From Bradysia coprophila (Eukaryota > Arthropoda > Insecta > Diptera > Sciaridae): a stretch of 64,000 bases of DNA. Positions within the stretch are counted from its first letter, which is position 1. Every line of letters begins with the position of its first letter. The stretch lies in NCBI RefSeq assembly GCF_014529535.1, contig NC_050738.1, positions 6,614,140 through 6,678,139 of the forward strand. The letters are read 5' to 3'. The notes under the pieces were generated by a model that worked only from the letters and a program-made list of their open reading frames with translations, ran no database searches and had not been told where the DNA came from. Shown one piece after another: positions 57,061 through 64,000 of this stretch. The translations under genes and the position numbers were made by a program.

Positions 57061-58898
57061 TAAATCCATTTAAATAGTAGCGAGCTAGCAGCAGTTGGTG
57101 AAACGTAGTTGCAATGTCGATAACGTCTGGGAACCCTAGCTTAAATCGATAAGCCGGCGCTCATACAATAAATTGCGATACTATAAGCATGAAAATGAGC
57201 TACGAAAAGTCAAGTGGGACAACTTCGTGTATAATTTCAAAATTTGACCAAATAGACCACTTGCAATCCAATTGTTTTGGTGATCAATTTAAAAAAATTT
57301 AATTGTACAATAAAATGGCCGGAGATTTTTCTACAAAAATTTATGAGTCAATGACTTAATTTTATATTTCATTTCATGTGATAAAAACATAAAAGTTGTA
57401 CTTATCGTACGGGCCTACACTCACTTTCCGTTGCCAGCTTCTTTTACGGTATGTGAGCAGACCATGAATAAGTTCGATGGGAGAACGTGGAAAATATTTT
57501 TCTATTGAATTTTATGTTTAACAATAACATATGGAAATTGAAATGGTTATGTTGTAGAGTACGTGTCGATATTGAGTTTTTTTCCACTTAAATCGTGTCG
57601 ATTGCAGCGGTTATCATACCGTTTCACTCTGTGTCAAAGGTGGTTAGACTCATAGATGAAATTAATGGTATTCCATTTTTTTTATACTATTGTCTCTTGT
57701 CGCGAAAGTCTGTTGGTTGACCCGAGTGCTTAAAATATCTGTGGACTCGGTGATGAGAAATCTGTTACTTCTTTTGATGACAGCATCAGTTTATTAGTCT
57801 TAACACAAACATTTTGCATCACTGTCGATAACAGATGACTGGATGTGATAGCAACCAACGTTACCTTACACAATGGCAATAGGTAGACGAAAAATATGAT
57901 AAGGGACAAAAGTTCCAACAAGCATACTGAACGAAATTAACGGTATAAATAACGTTACGACGTATGTAACCATGATTCCATACTAACTTACCGGGATGCA
58001 ACATCATTTAGCTTTACGTACAGCAAGTTTTCGAATGAAAAACTTTTGGCTTCGTGTATAAACACTACCACTACACAATAATAACACAAGCAAGTAGTGC
58101 TCAACTCTAAACCAAAACATTTTCACTAAAGGATATATCCCAGAGACAACATTCAACAAAGATTACCACCGTGTTACAAAGTTATATACAATCCTCCGTG
58201 AAAATACTGATTGGTCGATTTTGCTGACATAAGTAAAAGTTTTTCTTGGGCTTTTGAACGAAAATATAATCATTCCAGCCACGTTTAATGCCTTCGCATA
58301 TCTCCTCGAAAGGCAAAAGGTTGACGGTATATTTTCCACATGTGTGTAACGATATGTTAAACTCCCTAACCTTTGTATGTGTAACATTTGTATGCTAGTT
58401 GCATCCATGGGCTGTGGAATTGGCACTTTCATCGGCCAGACATTCACGTTATTGTTGTAATGCGACTGAGGGTATATGTGGCGTATTTCGGATTGTATTT
58501 TAAGTCTCGGAAAGGAAAAACGTTCGCAGGCTTGAATGGAAAGTGATTTTAAAACGTGCCATCGAATTTCTTTCTTGTTGATAGCGGCTGGTACGCGGTG
58601 ATAACCGTCTTATGAACTTGAATTAAAACTTTTGATGGGTTACTTAGTTTAGGTCATAGTTTTGGGACCTTTAATCCTCTATCATGGAAATTTCTCCGTA
58701 ATACGGTGTTTGCCGTCCAAAAAAGGTATTTCCTCATCTTAGAGCTCATAATACCCGAAGGAGCAAAGCTTGAGGTTTCTGGAAAACCGACAATCACTTT
58801 ATCATTCAATTTTCTAATTTATTCAAAAACTGAAAAAACGAAACCATTATTTAAAATCGGAAAAGCTAGCATATAATATTTGGCTGAACAGATGAAGA
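57061..58898. other. Intergenic, with a weak module copy and one unrecognised ORF
   Basis: A phrase near 57780-57860 (minus: CATCTGTTATCGACAG and AGAAGTAACAGATTTCT) looks like another decayed copy of the DRE/TATA module. A minus-strand frame at 58447-58163 (M-N-V-W-P-M-K-V-P-I-P-Q-P-M) is unrecognised and unsupported by splice logic. At 58818-58823 (plus TTTATT) is a likely polyadenylation signal for the small peptide gene. Confidence 0.35.
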
Positions 58899-59165
58899 TT
58901 ATCCAGCTGGTGTTGCTGCTGTAGCTGAAGTTGCGGCTGTGGCTGGAGTTGCTGCTGTAGCAGGTGTAGCAGCTGTGGCTGGAGTTGCGACATGCGACGA
59001 TCTTTTGACAATCTTTGCATGACCATCAGCATTTGCTGTACAAAATTATAGTTTTGTAATTCAGTGAAATCTCATCACTTTAATCGAATTTGGAAAGTCA
59101 AACTTACCATGGATCACAGATACCATAAGTATCACAGCTACGAAAATAATGATTGTTTTATTCAT
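58899..59165 (-). CDS. Small secreted peptide with nine Ala-Thr-X triplets (antifreeze-glycoprotein-like repeat)
   Basis: Two exons, 59165-59108 and 59035-58899, total 195 bp or 64 residues plus stop. The junction is phase 1 with a GTAAGT donor and a TACAG acceptor. Residues 1-20 form a clear signal peptide (M-N-K-T-I-I-I-F-V-A-V-I-L-M-V-S). A short propeptide-like stretch ends in a dibasic K30-R31. From residue 36, threonine occurs at 37, 40, 43 and so on to 61, always preceded by Ala and followed by Pro, Ala or Ser: nine triplets, then A-G. The DNA shows an 18-bp repeat. A TATA box lies upstream and a polyadenylation signal 76 bp past the stop. Fish antifreeze glycoproteins have the same Thr-Ala-Ala/Thr-Pro-Ala spacing with glycosylated Thr. 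A mucin-like or other glycopeptide is an equally open explanation, and function is unproven. Confidence 0.8.
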
Positions 59166-59259
59166 TTTGACCTTTGGAATTTCGCGTTATTGTAACAATT
59201 TTGTTGCTTCACTGTCAAGAAATTATTTAGAGTTTGAGTATCTATGTTATCTCTGACAG

Positions 59260-59267
59260 CTTTTATA
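59260..59267 (-). promoter_or_regulatory. TATA box of the Ala-Thr peptide gene
   Basis: The minus strand reads TATAAAAG about 95 bp before the ATG, placing the expected start near 59235. A strong TATA with a short leader is typical of abundantly or inducibly expressed insect peptide genes. Confidence 0.7.
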
Positions 59268-59692
59268 CAAAATAGTAAATCTGTTTTGCTTCAGAATCAG
59301 CAATCATATTTAAAGAAAAAAATTAATTGTAACAATGGCCTTTCAATTTTTGAACAACAAAATCACAAATTTGTCACGATTCGTTAGTGTGCATGCAACA
59401 GTCTTTTTTTCTTTTCTCTAACAGACGTCGACGCCATAAAATAAAATAAATAATTGTTTGAATCCGGTGCAAATAGTTTGTTTTTTTGTTTTAACTATGG
59501 AGTGGCATCATTGGTTCGTTTCAATTTATTTACGGAAATAGAAAAAACAATCGAACTACAAATTCTAACACATTTGTTTCTTCTTTGTTATTAAAATATT
59601 ATCATTCGATTTTTAATTTACAAATTATTTATTTAAAATAAAGTATTCGTACACCACAAGAACAGATAGGGTCGATATATACCGGAACTTAT
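59268..59692. other. 5' flank of the peptide gene, no gene seen
   Basis: AT-rich upstream DNA. No recognised regulatory motif beyond the TATA box and no coding frame. Confidence 0.35.
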
Positions 59693-60088
59693 CTAAAATT
59701 GTAGCCTACATTTAAGTGCCTCATATTTCATTTTTAATGATATCTTTCCATCAGTATCTTTTTTCAAAAATGTACGACCGCAATTCCGACCACGAATGTG
59801 TTAGCTTTCAACAGAAAATACATTTGGTTGCAGTCGTTTGAGCAGCTCTGAGAAAACTGAGCAGTTTAACGAAATTTGCATAAACTGCTCACGTATCTCA
59901 GAGCCGGTCAAACTGCTACAACTAAATGTATTTTCTGTTGATAGCTACCACATTCGTGGTCGGAATTGCGGTCGTATATTTCTCAAAAAAGATTCTGTTG
60001 GAAAGATATTATCAAAAGTAAACTAAAATCCAGTGTTTAAAAATAGCCCTAATGTATGCTTTTCAGCAAAGCATCGATGCCTCTTAAA
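59693..60088. repeat. Foldback element of the GCCTACATTT/GTACGACC family
   Basis: The left arm contains TTGTAGCCTACATTT, GATATCTTTCCATCAG, AAAATGTACGACCGCAATTC and TGTTAGCTTTCAACAGAAAA. The right arm mirrors these and ends CATCGATGCCTCTTAAA. The left terminus is shorter than the right. Same word order as 46248-46647 and 55712-56121. Confidence 0.8.
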
Positions 60089-60119
60089 CGCACCAAATTT
60101 TCCACTTAATTCCTACCTA

Positions 60120-60440
60120 GTAAAGTTTAGGAGTTAATTGAATGAAATTCATTCCTCTAGGACGACTTGCAATAGTAGATTATTCACCTCTGTCCACATG
60201 TTTATTCAGACACTTGGGGGAGTTATTGCATGAGCCGAAGGCGAATGTTATAACCCCAAGTGTCTAAATAAACATTTGGACAGAGGTGAATACGCTATTT
60301 TATCTACCGAAGGCGAAATAATAGCACCCCTACACTGCTATTATTTCACCTAGGTAGATAATCGTAGATTATTCAACTCTGTCCACATGTTTATTTAGAC
60401 ACTTGGGGAGTTATTGCATGAGCCGAAGGCGACTGATGAT
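60120..60440. repeat. Composite inverted repeats with CCGAAGGCG words
   Basis: TTCACCTCTGTCCACATGTT and GAACAGAGGTGAAT-type mirrors, with ACACTTGGGG/CCCCAAGTGT, form a palindrome at about 60178-60293. The first half is repeated directly at about 60362-60432. GAGCCGAAGGCGA sits at the loop. MITE-like, with tandem duplication. Confidence 0.7.
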
Positions 60441-61800
60441 AATTCTTAGTGAACATGTATTAATACGATTGTAAAACGGAAAATGTTGTTGGTATAGACC
60501 GATTACCATAATAAGGTCGTTAAGAAAAAGGATGAAAAGTACGGTGCTAGACGCATGTGGCAATGTGGCATGTAAGTCCCTATTTGATATTCTATTGTTT
60601 TCTAATACATAGTTTGAATGATATGCTGCGGATTGACTTGACTGTAGGTAATATACAACTTGACTTTACTGTAGGTAATATACAACTTAATTCTCCAATG
60701 GAACGTTCTTTATAGTTTCCAACTGATTTATCAAAATCGTAATATTCAGATGCTATATGTGTGTTTGTATGAATAGCGTATATGAATCCCTGATTTTTAA
60801 AAAAAATGTCAAAAATGTAATATACTTACTCTCTTTTGTTCCATTCTTTCATTTAAAATTGCTTCGTTCTTTTTCATCACATAAAAATAGCATGCAAGAA
60901 CGGATACTCATAAATAAATCGAAAGATAGCTGATATGGGACTATTTGAAAAATATTTATTCCCCAAATTCATAGAATTTATTTGAATGTTTTGCACATGC
61001 ACAAGATATGGGATAATAAGGAACCGGGAAAAGTGAAGTATTTCGTGTATTTCGTATACAGAGACTAATCTGGGGCTCAACTGATTTGGTATGTGTATCA
61101 AGGGCTTGACTTAAGGTTATTTATATTGTTAGCGAAAGCAACGACAAAAAAGTTGCAATCTGATTCTTGGTGGTGGCTTTGCTCCTCTTTCTGTAAAAGG
61201 TCGCTAATAAACGAGTAAATGAAATAAAGAATTGGAAAATTTAAGTGGAAAGGTCAAAGTTCCGTTCCTACAGCAAAAGGAGTCATAATTAGCCCAAATT
61301 CCAAAAACTGTCACATTATCTCCAACACCCCATCCACCTAACCGCGTTGCGTATTTTTTGTGAACAGGTCATAGCTTTCGATGTTTAAGTGCTCAGATTC
61401 GTTCGGTTCGGTCTGGATGCCAGAAGTATGATTTCCACTCAAAAAAAGAAAGTTCTCCGTTTGGCCTCCGTGAGAGAGTGAACTGTCAAGTAAACAAAGG
61501 CAATTTTGAATCGTTTTCAATTTTTCCTCCGTTAACTTGACAGTTTCCTTTCACGCGAAGGCAAAACAGATAACTTTTTTTGAGTAGAAACAAAGCACTT
61601 CAAGAAAAAAGTGATTAATTCGATAGCTGTCAAATAGGGTGATACATGATTTTTTACAGTGTTGAACAGTTTCATGATACACTGTCAAGTTTCAGTACCT
61701 TGTTTAGATTACCACTCATGCTTTAAGTGTGTTGGTGAAAATCAAGCCGAAAAGGACATAAAACAAAAACAACGAAAGAGAACAATTCGTATCGGTCCTG
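60441..61800. other. Intergenic, no supported gene
   Basis: Contains a direct duplication TTGACTGTAGGTAATATACAACTT / TTTACTGTAGGTAATATACAACTT (60637-60690). Other open frames lack support. Confidence 0.35.
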
Positions 61801-62034
61801 ATACTGTCAGAGACAGTGAATTTTCAGCAAGAATTTACTTCAGCTGTTTTGCAGCTGATCCACACAAAAATCAAAACTGTTTATGCGTCCTTATACGGTT
61901 TTACCACCACTACGTGCGTGCGTGTAACAGTTTCAACCGTATAAGCAAGTATAAACAGTTTTTATTGTATGTGTGGATCAGCTGAAAAACAGCTGAAGCA
62001 AATTAAGGCTGAAAATGCACTGCCACTGACTGTG
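61801..62034. mobile_element. MITE, sister of the copy in the Oatp intron
   Basis: The ends ACTGTCAGAGACAGTGAATT and, mirrored, ACAGTCAGTGGCAGTGCATT are inverted repeats. Inside them CAGCTGTTTTGCAGCTGATC pairs with GATCAGCTGAAAAACAGCTG. It aligns with 4690-4889 over its whole length. A 108-codon frame that runs through it is not a gene. Confidence 0.85.
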
Positions 62035-63072
62035 CGTTCACTCCTATTAATTTCATATTTTCTTCTGTGTAAAAATACTAAAGTCTACACAAAAATATCA
62101 TTATATTTCGGTTGGATTTGAAGACTTGTTCCGTGTTTATACATTTCTCTGTATCAAATGAGAGAGTATGGATATATTGTACGGCTCAATATATGCTCAC
62201 GATATTAAAGATGTATAAATGCGAAGAAACGAACACTTGACCTACATAACAAACATCCAACGAAATATGAAGTAGAATTATATCCCAAAACGGCAAAAGG
62301 ATAACTTGTGAAATTCGAAAATTATTGCAATGTTTTCCCAATTGCCTACATCTGTTTTCCCATTTCCCAGTTTCAATGTCTTTTTTATATATATGATTGT
62401 GTGATAGCGTGTTGTGCAAAAATATTACATGATTTTCCGTGTGTTTATTATAAAATGATATCTAAATTACCTCGGTTGATGTATACGTATTGGATGAAGT
62501 TGCGTTCTTTTCACTTAGGAAAAGATCGCAGCTTAAATCGCTTTGGGGAGTTTTGTTTAAAAAAAAATCTTTTGTGGTTAACACTAAGTTAGATTAAATT
62601 TCAAACACTTGAATATACACAATACACTTATACTAACCTGCTGTACAGACGTATTTCGATTCTCTGGTGAAAAGCTGTTTGTTTATTGTTGTTCCATCGT
62701 TCGATTCACATCTAACATCTCCTTTTTATATATACTTTTCCGCGTTGAGAAATAATATTTGCATAAAAATAAAGCAAACAAAATTCAAACATCGCAACAT
62801 ATTGAAGCAGATGGTGTCATGTCCGTGGCGTATCATTTTGAGCACAATAATCTGGCCTACACAAAGGCCACAATAGAATAAGCCAAAATCGTGGTAAGAC
62901 TGGTAAGAGCATCGACGAAGTGCAATATTTTCCGTTCAAAATTCATTTCTTGTGCTAGGTATCCAGCCACTGACAGAAGAAACTGTTAACGATCTTTGTG
63001 GGTACAATAATTGGCACAAAGTAGTCTGTAATAAATTTATAACACCTGTTGCCGGTTATTGCGACTTGTCAG
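62035..63072. other. Intergenic, no supported gene
   Basis: AT-rich DNA with scattered short frames and no recognised domain. Confidence 0.35.
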
Positions 63073-63215
63073 CTTTAGGCACACCGGAAAGTGCTAAAGG
63101 AGTCGAGGAACACCTCCAAATAAATTTCTAAAAATCAAAAATTTGACTTTTGATTTTTAGAAATTTATTTGGAGGTATTCTTCGACTCCCTTAGCACTTT
63201 CCGGTGTGCCTAAAG
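63073..63215. repeat. Long hairpin with 68-bp arms
   Basis: Arms 63073-63140 and 63148-63215 pair with few mismatches: CTTTAGGCACACCGGAAAGT with ACTTTCCGGTGTGCCTAAAG, then AATAAATTTCTAAAAATCAA with TTGATTTTTAGAAATTTATT. The loop is 7 nt. If transcribed it would make a near-perfect stem. Confidence 0.85.
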
Positions 63216-64000
63216 TGCCTGCTCGAGCATTATCCCCTACGTGTTAAAAAGCACTGACCGTTGCTTAATGTGATCTAACGTAGCGAAATATATGATAAAA
63301 ACTAATGAAGTAAAAGATTTTGAAATGAAAAATTGGCGCCCAATTTAGGAACTGAAACCACCTGGAATAATCCGGACGATGCTCGGACCGATTGAGTTTA
63401 AAAATTATCCGTTTAAAGGACGATGTTTTCTTTAAATGAATGTGGATTATACTTTCATTTAAAAATGGAATAGTTTCCCGTTCCGCCTCTCTCACTCTCT
63501 AAACCATTTTATTTTTCAAATTGCGTTTCATTTTGTTCACTTTCATTTGCTGGATAATAAAATTTAACAAAATACAGTTTCACTGCTACACATCGCAACG
63601 AACAGCACAAAGTGCCGCTTTTTATGTTGTAGTAGCGGATTTCCCTGAATTAAAAAGCATGGAGTCGGTTGCCTTCTATATGCATTAACATACAATAAAA
63701 GACTTTGCTCAGACATGAAAGATTTTAATCAAAAGATAGTCACAATAATATTACTTTTATTGCTCCATATATGTTACATCCGAGATTCAGTTTAGTACAA
63801 TCTGACGGAATTTATGATCTTGCAATTTCATAGAATTTTCTCTTTTTAACATTTTTCTCGTTGTACGAAAACAATTCCATTTCCTGTTTTGTCTTCGCTT
63901 TTATTTCCTCTTCTTCCTTGTTCGACGCATTTAGTTTTAACAATCACAAAATCGTACGACTTAGGAAATTAGAAAGCAAACGGAACGGGATTAATATCAT
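63216..64000. other. Intergenic, no supported gene
   Basis: No gene, element boundary or regulatory site could be supported to the window end. Confidence 0.35.

Noticed and set aside
58847..59032. Gln/Leu-rich minus-strand protein
   Set aside because: It is the wrong frame of the Ala-Thr peptide exon; the spliced frame has a signal peptide and a regular repeat.
61659..61985. 108-codon frame as a small gene
   Set aside because: More than half of it runs through the 61801-62034 MITE and it shows no domain.
1..64000. tRNA or rRNA genes
   Set aside because: I looked for B-box-like GGTTCGAATCC and for rRNA-like blocks and saw none; a covariance search would be needed to exclude diverged copies.

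Overview
The window looks like nuclear DNA of an insect. It is AT-rich, gene-poor and packed with inverted repeats. Its genes have short introns (often 54-70 bp), GT-AG or GC-AG splice sites and AATAAA-type signals. A peritrophin, an insect-type Oatp, eRF3, an SRSF2/SC35 homologue and a LAMMER-type kinase fit an arthropod. The small introns and general look suggest a lower dipteran such as a fungus gnat or midge; this is inference.

Layout. 1-1121 (+): a secreted chitin-binding (peritrophin-A) protein, cut at its 5' end by the window edge. 3353-6110 (+): an organic anion transporter (Oatp/SLCO) in eight exons. 16243-20709 (-): translation release factor eRF3 in eight exons, arranged head to head with 24046-24868 (+), an SR splicing factor (SRSF2/SC35). 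38085-38889 (-): an ankyrin-repeat gene with one repeat per exon, whose first visible splice donor appears mutated. 47827-49137 (-): an intronless CLK/Doa-like kinase with an acidic repeated N-terminus. 58899-59165 (-): a two-exon secreted peptide made largely of Ala-Thr-X triplets. I joined exons by hand; reading frames close exactly for Oatp (659 aa), eRF3 (543 aa), SC35 (182 aa) and the Ala-Thr peptide (64 aa).

The rest, most of the window, is repeats. Three elements have clear target-site duplications and a fourth is diagnosed as an LTR element: a 1.66-kb hAT-like element (10684-12342, 8-bp TSD), a 171-bp hAT MITE (32448-32618, 8-bp TSD), TA-flanked MITEs (7560-8366 and 30941-31134), and a copia-type miniature LTR retrotransposon (53937-55314, 5-bp TSD, half-tRNA-iMet primer site). 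There are also many long foldback elements, some sharing an ordered set of short words, a 145-bp tandem array, and a dispersed module with a DRE-like site and usually a TATA box.

The two items most worth attention are (1) the interior of the miniature LTR element, which instead of gag-pol carries about 23 successive small hairpins with covarying 7-bp stems and a near-constant loop, and (2) the small secreted peptide whose C-terminal half has threonine at exactly every third residue, the geometry of antifreeze-glycoprotein tripeptides. Both readings come from the sequence alone and need expression and homology data.
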